A DNA stretch of 6,771 nt from the NCBI GenBank assembly GCA_947177005.1, contig CAMWSZ010000165.1:1-6771 (forward strand), in the 5' to 3' direction. Numbering within the stretch: the first letter of the stretch is position 1; every line of letters starts with the position of its first letter. Below are positions 1 through 5,664 of this stretch, piece by piece. A program made the translations under genes and the position numbers. This stretch comes from an uncultured Clostridia bacterium. GTDB taxonomy: Bacteria; Bacillota; Clostridia; Oscillospirales; Oscillospiraceae. The notes below the pieces were generated by a model. The model did not search any database and had not been told where the DNA came from. It worked only from the letters and a program-made list of their open reading frames with translations.

Positions 1-1
1 G

Positions 2-1090
2 ACCCATTACCGGCGGCACGATCTGTGGTATAAGCTGGTCCTGCTGGCGGCGAATGCGGTCCACTGGTTCAACCCGCTGATGTATCTAATGGTACGGGAA
101 GCGGGCGCCGACATGGAGCTGACCTGTGACGCCGCCGTCGTGGCCGGGGCGGACAGCGGCACCCGCCGCGCCTACAGCGAGACCCTCCTGGCCGCCGTCC
201 ACCGTGAACGCGGCTCCGCGTTTTCCACCCATTTTTACGGCGGCAAGAAGGCTATGAAGGAGCGTTTCCGCAATATTCTTGGGAAACAGGGACAAAAATG
301 GGGCGTACTGCTGCTGCTCCTGACGCTGCTGGCAACGCTGACCGCCGCGGCTGCCGTCAGATTTCAGCAGGCGGAGAATTCCCCAGATGCGGAGGAGCGG
401 GACGAAATCAGCGTCTATCTTGACGACAAAATCGCGGAACTTGCGGAACGGGGATATGCCGTCAGCGATGAGCGGAGCAAATTCACGCTGGAAGGCGAAT
501 ACAGCGGAGACCTCTGGCCGGATGAAATTCAGGTCTGGCATTTAGACTATGCCCTGAAGCTGGAGAACCCGGAGAGCTATGCTCCCGCCGGGAATGAATC
601 TGTGGACGGCGGCGGCTGGCTGTCCGGAATCGAAGATCAGGGCGATCCGTACTTTATTTTTTCAGTGGACCATGAGCAAAAGACCAACGAACTGCTGGAA
701 ATTGCGCACGCCAATGTCCCGCGGGAGCTGGGGTACAGCTGGGAGGAATACATCTGCTGCCACACGATTCTGGGAATGGACCTGGTACGCAGCGGCTGGC
801 CGGAGATCACCCCGGAATTTCTCGCCGCCCAGCTGGACGGACATCAGGCGGGTATGGCGGACTGGGAGGACGTTGCATTGACATATCTGACGGTCATTAT
901 GGAGCTGGAGCCGCCGGAGAACGGCCTGTCCGTACTGCGGGAATTTTCCCGTGAGGACGGTGAGAGCAGGCTGATTGCTGCACAGTGCGGTGAACAGAAA
1001 GTCTATGTGCTGCTGGTCAAAAACGTCTATCCGGAGGAGGCGTTTTCCTTCTGGCAGGTGGCGGGTCTTTGCTGGCAAAAACGCCCCTGA
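2..1090 (+). CDS. BlaR1/MecR1-type M56 family membrane metallopeptidase, 5'-truncated
   Basis: The window opens inside this gene. Reading from base 2 gives 362 residues beginning THYRRHDLWYK, the usual continuation of the M56 HExxH zinc motif; the first His of the motif lies off the window, the second is residue 2. HWFNPL follows at about residues 21-26, then GADMELTCD, whose Glu39 is the likely third zinc ligand. MKERFRNIL (residue 85 on) matches the conserved cytoplasmic stretch before the last membrane helix, seen at about residues 100-120. The remaining ~240 residues should lie outside the membrane. They show no penicillin-binding-type SxxK/KTG signature I can recognise, so the sensed ligand is unknown. 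Family knowledge: such proteins sense a signal and cleave a BlaI-type repressor, usually encoded just upstream, here out of view. The ATG at 80 is internal, not the real start. Family confident; role in antibiotic resistance not supported. Confidence 0.87.
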   Translation, partial: THYRRHDLWYKLVLLAANAVHWFNPLMYLMVREAGADMELTCDAAVVAGADSGTRRAYSETLLAAVHRERGSAFSTHFYGGKKAMKERFRNILGKQGQKWGVLLLLLTLLATLTAAAAVRFQQAENSPDAEERDEISVYLDDKIAELAERGYAVSDERSKFTLEGEYSGDLWPDEIQVWHLDYALKLENPESYAPAGNESVDGGGWLSGIEDQGDPYFIFSVDHEQKTNELLEIAHANVPRELGYSWEEYICCHTILGMDLVRSGWPEITPEFLAAQLDGHQAGMADWEDVALTYLTVIMELEPPENGLSVLREFSREDGESRLIAAQCGEQKVYVLLVKNVYPEEAFSFWQVAGLCWQKRP

Positions 1091-1111
1091 AACGGTTTCC
1101 TTCCTTTTTTT
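1056..1111 (+). terminator. weak candidate terminator of the M56 gene
   Basis: AGG(T)GGCG at 1056-1063 can pair with CGCCCCT at 1082-1088 (seven pairs with one bulged T), overlapping the stop codon. A T-rich stretch follows, ending in seven Ts at 1105-1111. The loop is long (18 nt) and the T run starts about 16 nt after the stem, so this is a poor intrinsic terminator. Listed because no better one lies before the next promoter. Confidence 0.25.
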
Positions 1112-1135
1112 CAGTCTTCCGAAAAATTATTCTTC

Positions 1136-1164
1136 TTTACAAAACTGACAGAATTTGCTAAAAT
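1136..1164 (+). promoter_or_regulatory. sigma-A-like promoter of the redox-GGDEF-EAL gene
   Basis: TTTACA at 1136-1141 and TAAAAT at 1159-1164 are separated by 17 bp, each one base from consensus. Transcription would begin near 1171, leaving a leader of about 35 nt before the ATG at 1207. The region is AT-rich compared with the flanking genes. This makes the gene independent of the M56 gene upstream. Confidence 0.7.
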
Positions 1165-1206
1165 AGAGTAGTAAATTTTTTGCTGCGGCGGGAAAAGAGG
1201 AAACAT

Positions 1207-2970
1207 ATGTCACATCGGGAAAAAGCGGTGCAGCTGCTGCACCAACAATATCATTGCTCACAGGCGATCCTCGGCGCGTACGCCGAAGATCTGGGGCTGG
1301 ATCTGAAAACCGCCTTTCAAATCAGCACCTGTTTCGGCGGCGGAATGCGCTGCGGAAGCACCTGCGGCTGTATCACGGCCGGCCTGCTGGTGCTGGGTAT
1401 GGCGTTTGGCTTCAGCGACGCCCAGGACCGGAAAAAAGAGGCGTTGGGAAACCAAAAAACGGAAGAATTTGTCGCCCGTTTCACTGAGCGTATGGGCGGA
1501 CACCGGGACTGCCGGGAAATTTTGGGCAAGGATATCTCCATACCGGCTGATATGGCGGAGATCCGCCGGCTGGGTCTGATGCAGGAAAAATGCCCCCAGG
1601 CCATTGCCGTCTGTATTGATCTGCTGGATGAGATGCTGGACGGCTGCCAGCTCAGTCCTGTTACTGCCAGCATCAGTCTGGACAACTTCCGGGAGATCTC
1701 GGATATCCACAGTATCATGCAGTGGGCCGAAAAAAGCCGCCGTTTTACGGCGGATGTCAATCAACTTCTGCATTCCACGGCAAACAATATTGCCTTTATC
1801 CAGTTTGACGTAAACCGTTTCAAGATCATCAACGATCTGTACGGCGAGAAATTCGGGGACAAAATCCTGGAATTTATCAACCAGCGGCTAAAGGAGTTCT
1901 GCACGGGCGGTCCCTACAAGGGATTCTATACCAACCTGCGCAGCGACGTATTTATGATTGTTACGGAGTTTGGCGAGAAGGAGGAGCTTACCAGGCTGGT
2001 TGAGCAGCTTGATGAACAGATCAATCTTTACAACACGGTGCCCCTGCAAATCTCCTACGGCATTTACATCGTACAGGACAAGAACATGGAACAGCGTCAA
2101 ATGGAGGACCGCGCGGCAATGGCCCGGAAGGAGATCAAGGGCGACGCGCTGACCAATATCGCATTTTATGAGGAGCGGTTCAAGGACTCCCTGTATAACC
2201 GGAAATTCATTGAAGAAAACATGAGCGCCGCCATTGGGCAGCGTCAGATCATGATGTACCTGCAACCCAAGTACAGCATTACTCAGAACCGGATTATCGG
2301 CGCGGAAGCGCTGGTACGGTGGAGGCACCCGGAGCGGGGCATGATTTTCCCGGACCAGTTTATCCCCATTGTGGAGGAAAACGGGTTTATTCAGGAGATC
2401 GACTATTTTATTTGGGAAGAAGCGTGTCAGTTCCAGCGGCGGTGCCTGGATGCCGGCCTGACGCCCTGCCCGATTTCCGTGAACATGTCCCGCCTGCATC
2501 TGAAGGACAATCTCTGCATTGATATGCTGAAGGACATGATCGAGCGGAACGGACTGGAGAAATCCATGATTGAGCTGGAGATCACGGAGACGGCAGGCGG
2601 AATGCAGATCCGAAAAAAGGCGCTCCAGTTGAAGGACGAGGGGTTCACGCTGTTAATGGACGATTTCGGCAGCGGGTACTCATCCCTGAACATCTTGCTG
2701 GAGACGCCCTTCGACGTCATCAAGCTGGATAAGAAATTCATTGAGAACATGATGATTTCGGACAAGGGCCTGCTGATTTTGGAGCAGGTCGTGAGCATGG
2801 CGGAAAAACTGGATCTGGAGCTGCTGGCAGAGGGCGTGGAGACCCGGGAGCAGTGCGAAATGCTGCACCGCATCGGCTGCGACCAGGTGCAGGGGTACTA
2901 CTACGCCAAGCCCATGCCGGCGGAGGAGTTTTTTGAGCGTCTGGCGGCGGAACAGACTGTCCGGGTATAA
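1207..2970 (+). CDS. C_GCAxxG_C_C redox-type domain fused to degenerate GGDEF and EAL domains (probable c-di-GMP phosphodiesterase)
   Basis: 587 residues with no membrane helix, probably cytosolic. The start is the ATG at 1207 because GAGG (1197-1200) sits 6 nt upstream; an in-frame TTG at 1180 lacks such a site. Residues ~1-145 match the C_GCAxxG_C_C family: Cys17 (HCSQ), FGGGMRCG then CGCITAG (Cys53, Cys55), Cys102 (DCREIL) and Cys129 (KCPQ). Residues ~190-325 are GGDEF-like: FDVNRFKIIND and FGD are kept, but the active-site GGDEF reads RSDVF (245-249), so cyclase activity is unlikely. Residues ~345-580 form an EAL domain with catalytic positions present: EAL 367-369, Asn426 (VNMS), EITET 458-462, DDFG 485-488, Lys506 (KLD), Glu542 (EGVE) and QGY 562-564. 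Family knowledge predicts c-di-GMP hydrolysis to pGpG. Inference: the cysteine domain gates this activity by redox state or a bound cofactor. The reading frame is continuous, so an artefactual join is unlikely. Confidence 0.9.
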   Translation: MSHREKAVQLLHQQYHCSQAILGAYAEDLGLDLKTAFQISTCFGGGMRCGSTCGCITAGLLVLGMAFGFSDAQDRKKEALGNQKTEEFVARFTERMGGHRDCREILGKDISIPADMAEIRRLGLMQEKCPQAIAVCIDLLDEMLDGCQLSPVTASISLDNFREISDIHSIMQWAEKSRRFTADVNQLLHSTANNIAFIQFDVNRFKIINDLYGEKFGDKILEFINQRLKEFCTGGPYKGFYTNLRSDVFMIVTEFGEKEELTRLVEQLDEQINLYNTVPLQISYGIYIVQDKNMEQRQMEDRAAMARKEIKGDALTNIAFYEERFKDSLYNRKFIEENMSAAIGQRQIMMYLQPKYSITQNRIIGAEALVRWRHPERGMIFPDQFIPIVEENGFIQEIDYFIWEEACQFQRRCLDAGLTPCPISVNMSRLHLKDNLCIDMLKDMIERNGLEKSMIELEITETAGGMQIRKKALQLKDEGFTLLMDDFGSGYSSLNILLETPFDVIKLDKKFIENMMISDKGLLILEQVVSMAEKLDLELLAEGVETREQCEMLHRIGCDQVQGYYYAKPMPAEEFFERLAAEQTVRV

Positions 2971-2986
2971 AACCGGAAGAAATGGG

Positions 2987-3023
2987 AAAACAAAGCGGGC
3001 CTCCCTCATAGAGGGAGGCCCGC
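2987..3023 (-). terminator. intrinsic terminator, distal, of the infC-rpmI-rplT operon
   Basis: A perfect 13-bp stem (GCGGGCCTCCCTC at 2995-3007 with GAGGGAGGCCCGC at 3011-3023) encloses a 3-nt loop. Read leftward it is followed by TTTGTTTT (2994-2987), the expected U tract. Read rightward it is followed by AAAAAC, so it is not a standard intrinsic terminator for the EAL gene, although the hairpin lies only 24 bp past that gene's stop and could still impede its transcript. Confidence 0.85.
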
Positions 3024-3024
3024 A

Positions 3025-3067
3025 AAAACAGCGGCATCCCCGGTACACGGAAGATGTACCGGGGATG
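3025..3067 (-). terminator. second tandem hairpin, proximal terminator after rplT
   Basis: CATCCCCGGTACA (3035-3047) pairs perfectly with TGTACCGGGGATG (3055-3067) around a 7-nt loop, 18 bp beyond the rplT stop. Leftward, TTTTT comes 6 nt after the stem (about 3028-3024), so it is a slightly irregular terminator or an RNA 3'-end stabilising hairpin. With the next hairpin it forms a tandem pair. Confidence 0.6.
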
Positions 3068-3085
3068 ATAAAAGTGAAAGGGGAA

Positions 3086-3442
3086 TCAGGCGGTAGCCTT
3101 TTTGGCCATATCCACCAGCTGGGTGAACGCAGCCTCATTATTGACGGCCAGCTCGGCAAGCATTTTGCGGTCAATGGTCACGCCGGCGTTTTTCAGGCCG
3201 TGGACGAAGGTGGAATAATTCATTCCGCGCTGTTTGCAGGCGGCGCTGATCCGGGTGATCCACAGGCGGCGGAAATCGCGTTTTTTCAGGCGGCGGCCCA
3301 CATAGGCATAGGTGAGGGACTTCATCACCTGCTGGTTCGCCATTTTGAAATGCTTCGACTTGGCGCCCCAGTAGCCCTTGGCCATCTTCAGCACTTTATT
3401 TCTTCTCTTGCGGGTCATCATTGCGCCCTTAACTCTAGCCAT
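3086..3442 (-). CDS. rplT: 50S ribosomal protein L20
   Basis: 118 residues, full family length, starting MARVKGAMMTRKRR. The highly basic N-terminal extension and the conserved block VGRRLKKRDFRRLWITRISA (about 48-67) identify L20, an early 23S rRNA-binding assembly protein of the large subunit. AAGGAGG lies 9 nt before the ATG. It is the last gene of the infC-rpmI-rplT operon, 28 bp after rpmI, and is followed by two hairpins. Family knowledge: L20 represses its own operon, in Bacillus through premature termination in the infC leader; the leader upstream here has a suitable hairpin. Confidence 0.98.
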   Translation of the reverse strand: MARVKGAMMTRKRRNKVLKMAKGYWGAKSKHFKMANQQVMKSLTYAYVGRRLKKRDFRRLWITRISAACKQRGMNYSTFVHGLKNAGVTIDRKMLAELAVNNEAAFTQLVDMAKKATA

Positions 3443-3470
3443 AATTCAAAGCCTCCTTATAGTAAAAGCA

Positions 3471-3668
3471 TCATTTGTACGGAATCATCTTGCGGATGGC
3501 GGCGGCGTTGGTTTCGTCGGCATAGCCGCCGGCCCGCAGGCGGCGGGTCCGCTTGGTGTCTTTTTTGGTGAGGATGTGGCTCTTATAGGCCTTAGCGCGT
3601 TTGACCTTCCCGGTTTTGGTCAGGCTGAATCTTTTTTTGGCGCCACTGTGGCTCTTCAGCTTAGGCAT
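3471..3668 (-). CDS. rpmI: 50S ribosomal protein L35
   Basis: 65 residues starting MPKLKSHSGAKKRF, then TKTGKVKRAKAYKSHIL, the standard L35 signature; strongly basic and full length. An AAGGAG site lies 10 nt before the ATG. It sits 39 bp after infC and 28 bp before rplT, the common order of this translation operon. Confidence 0.98.
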   Translation of the reverse strand: MPKLKSHSGAKKRFSLTKTGKVKRAKAYKSHILTKKDTKRTRRLRAGGYADETNAAAIRKMIPYK

Positions 3669-3707
3669 GGTATCATTACTCCTTCCGTATGTCTCGTAAA
3701 GTTGAAG

Positions 3708-4220
3708 TTACTTTTTCGGGGAGAGGAACATAGACATATTCCGGCCTTCCAGCTTAGCTCCCTTATCGACGTTGGCGATCCCGGCGCACTGTTCTGCAAA
3801 CTTATCCAGGAGCTTCTTGCCGATGTCGGTATGGGCCATTTCCCTGCCGCGGAAGCGGACGGAAACCTTCACCCGGTTGCCATCGGCCAGGAACTTCTGC
3901 GCATTTCTGAGTTTCACATTAAAATCCCCCACATCGATGCCGGGGGACATGCGGATCTCTTTGATTTCGACCACATGCTGATTTTTGCGGGCTTCCTTCT
4001 CCCGTTTTCCCTGCTCAAAGCGGTACTTGCCGTAATCCATGAGCTTACAGACAGGCGGGGTAGCCTGGGGGGAGATTTTGACCAAGTCCAGCCCCTTTTC
4101 ATCAGCGATGCGCAGGGCCTCGTCTGCGGACATAATACCCAGCTGTTCTCCTCCGCTTCCGATCAGGCGCAGTTCCTTGTCTCGAATGTCCTCATTCAGT
4201 TGATGCATTGCAATGCTAAT
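3708..4220 (-). CDS. infC: translation initiation factor IF-3 (likely AUU start)
   Basis: IF-3 binds the 30S subunit, prevents premature joining with 50S and proofreads initiator tRNA and start-codon pairing. The N domain shows LNEDIRDKELRL and the family signature KLMDYGK (59-65 in the 170-residue form). A basic linker, KREKEARKNQ, leads to the C domain, which ends EGRNMSMFLSPKK. Start choice: the only good site, GGAGGTG (4235-4229), is 8 nt before an ATT at 4220-4218 but 20 nt before the first in-frame ATG (4208), too far for normal use. A second in-frame ATT is at 4214-4212. AUU starts are an established feature of infC in other bacteria, where IF-3 rejects its own start codon and so limits its synthesis. 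If the ATG were used the protein would have 166 residues. First gene of the infC-rpmI-rplT operon. Confidence 0.95.
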   Translation of the reverse strand: MSIAMHQLNEDIRDKELRLIGSGGEQLGIMSADEALRIADEKGLDLVKISPQATPPVCKLMDYGKYRFEQGKREKEARKNQHVVEIKEIRMSPGIDVGDFNVKLRNAQKFLADGNRVKVSVRFRGREMAHTDIGKKLLDKFAEQCAGIANVDKGAKLEGRNMSMFLSPKK

Positions 4221-4228
4221 AACCGAAG

Positions 4229-4235
4229 CACCTCC
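4229..4235 (-). promoter_or_regulatory. infC ribosome binding site that selects the ATT start
   Basis: GGAGGTG on the minus strand. Its spacing is 8 nt to the ATT at 4220, 14 nt to the ATT at 4214 and 20 nt to the ATG at 4208. Only the first is in the normal range, so this site decides the start call for infC. Confidence 0.75.
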
Positions 4236-4266
4236 TTCAATATCTTTCCCTACTTACTGGCAGCAT

Positions 4267-4311
4267 AAAACAAAAAGAAAGCAGGCGCAGCACAAAAAAA
4301 TCCGCACCCGC
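4267..4311 (-). terminator. attenuator terminator upstream of infC
   Basis: On the minus strand GCGGGTGCGG (4311-4302) can pair over all ten positions, three as G-U, with CTGCGCCTGC (4290-4281) around an 11-nt loop. It is followed directly by TTTCTTTTTGTTTT (4280-4267). It lies between the infC promoter and infC, so it should act as a regulated attenuator rather than a simple end of transcript. Alternatively it could terminate leftward readthrough, but no leftward gene lies upstream in the window. Confidence 0.65.
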
Positions 4312-4423
4312 ACAACCACAGCGCGTCCTGTCCGGACGCTCCGTGATAAAAAACCGTGTTGACCTCTTTGCCAAATGCTGGAGGTGAGGCGGGATGCACC
4401 GGCCTTCTTTGTTTTGCTCAACT

Positions 4424-4452
4424 ACTATACCACTATAAAAAGGATTTGTCAA
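4424..4452 (-). promoter_or_regulatory. sigma-A-type promoter of infC-rpmI-rplT
   Basis: Reading leftward, a consensus TTGACA (4452-4447) is followed after 17 bp by TATAGT (4429-4424), one base from consensus. This is a strong housekeeping promoter, as expected for a ribosomal operon. Transcription would begin near 4417. Confidence 0.85.
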
Positions 4453-4502
4453 GGGAAATTTTTTGTGTTTCCCGGCAGGCCGGAAAATATCACTTGACAA
4501 AT
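4444..4502. repeat. 10-bp inverted repeat across the divergent promoter region
   Basis: ATTTGTCAAG (4444-4453) and CTTGACAAAT (4493-4502) are perfect reverse complements, 39 bp apart. Each arm contains the -35 box of one of the two divergent promoters. Between them is a smaller dyad, CCGGC-AG-GCCGG (4472-4483). Part of the symmetry follows simply from both -35 boxes being TTGACA; the identical flanking bases exceed that. Confidence 0.7.
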
Positions 4503-4521
4503 ACGGGAAAAGGATTACAAT
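4494..4521 (+). promoter_or_regulatory. promoter of the EIIC-family gene
   Basis: A consensus TTGACA (4494-4499) and TACAAT (4516-4521) are separated by 16 bp, one less than optimal. Transcription would begin near 4528, inside the palindrome at 4520-4535. The ribosome site for the gene, AAAAGGGAA, is at 4546-4554. Confidence 0.75.
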
Positions 4522-4535
4522 GTGTCTTGACACAT
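4520..4535. promoter_or_regulatory. candidate operator palindrome at the EIIC gene transcription start
   Basis: ATGTGTC-TT-GACACAT has two perfect 7-bp arms around 2 bp. It overlaps the last base of the -10 box and the predicted start point, the usual place for a repressor operator. No regulator gene is present in the window, and I cannot assign the site to a named regulator family. In the transcript its 2-nt loop would be too tight for a strong hairpin, which favours DNA binding. Confidence 0.45.
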
Positions 4536-4561
4536 AACTAAAATGAAAAGGGAATTACATT

Positions 4562-5659
4562 ATGGAAAACGTAAAAGCATTTCTCAAGCGCAAGGACATC
4601 GTGATCTCCGGCAGGCGCTACGCTATCGACGCCCTCAGTGCAATGGCGCAGGGACTGTTTTGTTCCCTGCTGATCGGCACCATTATTAAAACGCTGGGCG
4701 AACAGGCCGGCATTTCGTTTCTGGTGGATGTGGGGAATTATGCCTCTGCGATGAGCGGTTCCGCAATGGCGGTGGCAATCGGATACGCCCTGAACGCGCC
4801 GCCGCTGGTATTGTTCTCCCTGGCCACCGTTGGCTATGCGGCCAACGCCCTGGGCAGCACCAGCCTGATCCCCAACCAAAGCGGTGCGGGCGGACCGCTG
4901 GCCGTGCTGTTCATCGCGGTCATCGCCGCGGAATGCGGCAAGGCGGTATCGAAAGAGACGAAAGTTGATATTCTGGTCACGCCGCTGGTGACGATTTTAG
5001 TGGGCGTGGGACTGTCCGCCTGGTGGGCCCCGGCTATCGGCACCGCCGCCTCCGCCGTCGGCAACATCATCATGTGGGCCACCGATTTGCAGCCGTTCCT
5101 TATGGGCATCGTTGTGTCCGTTGTCATCGGCGTCGCTCTGACCCTCCCGATTTCCTCCGCGGCCATCTGCGCGGCTTTTGGCCTGACGGGTCTGGCAGGC
5201 GGCGCGGCGGTTGCCGGATGCTGCGCCAATATGATTGGTTTTGCAGTACTGTCCTTCCGGGAAAACCGCTGGGGCGGTCTGGTGAGCCAGGGCTTGGGGA
5301 CGTCCATGCTGCAAATGGGCAATATCGTCAAAAATCCCCGCATCTGGCTCCCCGCGATTCTGACCTCCGCCATTACCGGTCCCATTGCCACGTGCGTTTT
5401 CAGGCTGGAGATGAACGGCCCGCCGGTGTCCGCCGGAATGGGCACCTGCGGTCTGGTGGGACAGATCGGCGTCTGGACCGGCTGGCTGGCACCCAGTGAG
5501 CGGGCCATTGCCAACGGCGCGGCGGCGATTGTCCCGGGCGCAATGGATTGGACCGGATTGCTCCTGATTTCTTTTGTGCTGCCTGCGGTACTGTGCTGGG
5601 CGTTCGGGCTTTGGTTCCGGAAAATCGGGTGGATCAGGGAGGGAGACCTGACCCTCTGA
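4562..5659 (+). CDS. PTS_EIIC_2-family membrane protein (orphan PTS IIC-like transporter)
   Basis: 365 residues, very hydrophobic, with roughly nine or ten membrane segments separated by short loops. It resembles the PTS_EIIC_2 family: the N-terminus KRKDIVISGRRYAIDALSAM, the glycine-rich ICAAFGLTGLAGGAAVAGCCAN (202-223, abridged pattern) and NGPPVSAGMGTCGLVGQIG (285-303) are characteristic. Family knowledge places it with the membrane subunits of sugar phosphotransferase systems, but the substrate is generally unknown. No IIA, IIB or sugar enzyme gene is adjacent, so phosphoryl-coupled transport is unproven here; it might be a transporter or a sensor. Start: ATG with AAAAGGGAA 7 nt upstream. 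It has its own promoter and a candidate operator, and its stop lies 5 bp from the convergent spmB stop. Confidence 0.85.
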   Translation: MENVKAFLKRKDIVISGRRYAIDALSAMAQGLFCSLLIGTIIKTLGEQAGISFLVDVGNYASAMSGSAMAVAIGYALNAPPLVLFSLATVGYAANALGSTSLIPNQSGAGGPLAVLFIAVIAAECGKAVSKETKVDILVTPLVTILVGVGLSAWWAPAIGTAASAVGNIIMWATDLQPFLMGIVVSVVIGVALTLPISSAAICAAFGLTGLAGGAAVAGCCANMIGFAVLSFRENRWGGLVSQGLGTSMLQMGNIVKNPRIWLPAILTSAITGPIATCVFRLEMNGPPVSAGMGTCGLVGQIGVWTGWLAPSERAIANGAAAIVPGAMDWTGLLLISFVLPAVLCWAFGLWFRKIGWIREGDLTL

Positions 5660-5664
5660 GTCCC

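Larger units (their letters stand above)
4221..4417 (-). promoter_or_regulatory. infC-rpmI-rplT leader, probable L20-type autoregulatory 5' UTR
   Basis: About 200 nt of untranslated leader run from the predicted transcription start (~4417) to the infC start. It holds a small perfect hairpin, GCGTCC (4339-4334) with GGACGC (4328-4323), and downstream a terminator-like hairpin with a T tract. Length, position and a terminator just before infC agree with the known L20 leaders of Firmicutes, in which L20 binding promotes premature termination. I cannot confirm the L20 binding structure by eye. No convincing leader peptide was found. This leader and the divergent promoters account for the gene-free stretch 4221-4561. 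Confidence 0.6.

Noticed and set aside
1180..1206. TTG at 1180 as an earlier start for the redox-GGDEF-EAL protein
   Set aside because: It has no ribosome site and lies only about 10 nt after the predicted transcription start; the ATG at 1207 has GAGG 6 nt upstream and fits the family N-terminus.
2933..3571. A 212-codon plus-strand open frame running from the end of the EAL gene across both hairpins and rplT
   Set aside because: It crosses two perfect terminator-like hairpins and overlaps rplT antisense; no ribosome site or recognisable domain.
3378..4268. A 296-codon open frame on the plus strand, antisense to infC and rpmI
   Set aside because: It lies opposite clearly conserved genes with good ribosome sites; its translation resembles no family and it is the reverse-strand shadow of a GC-rich operon.
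4356..4541. Small plus-strand open frame in the infC leader/divergent promoter region
   Set aside because: It starts at a non-ATG codon without a ribosome site and runs antisense through the infC leader and promoter.
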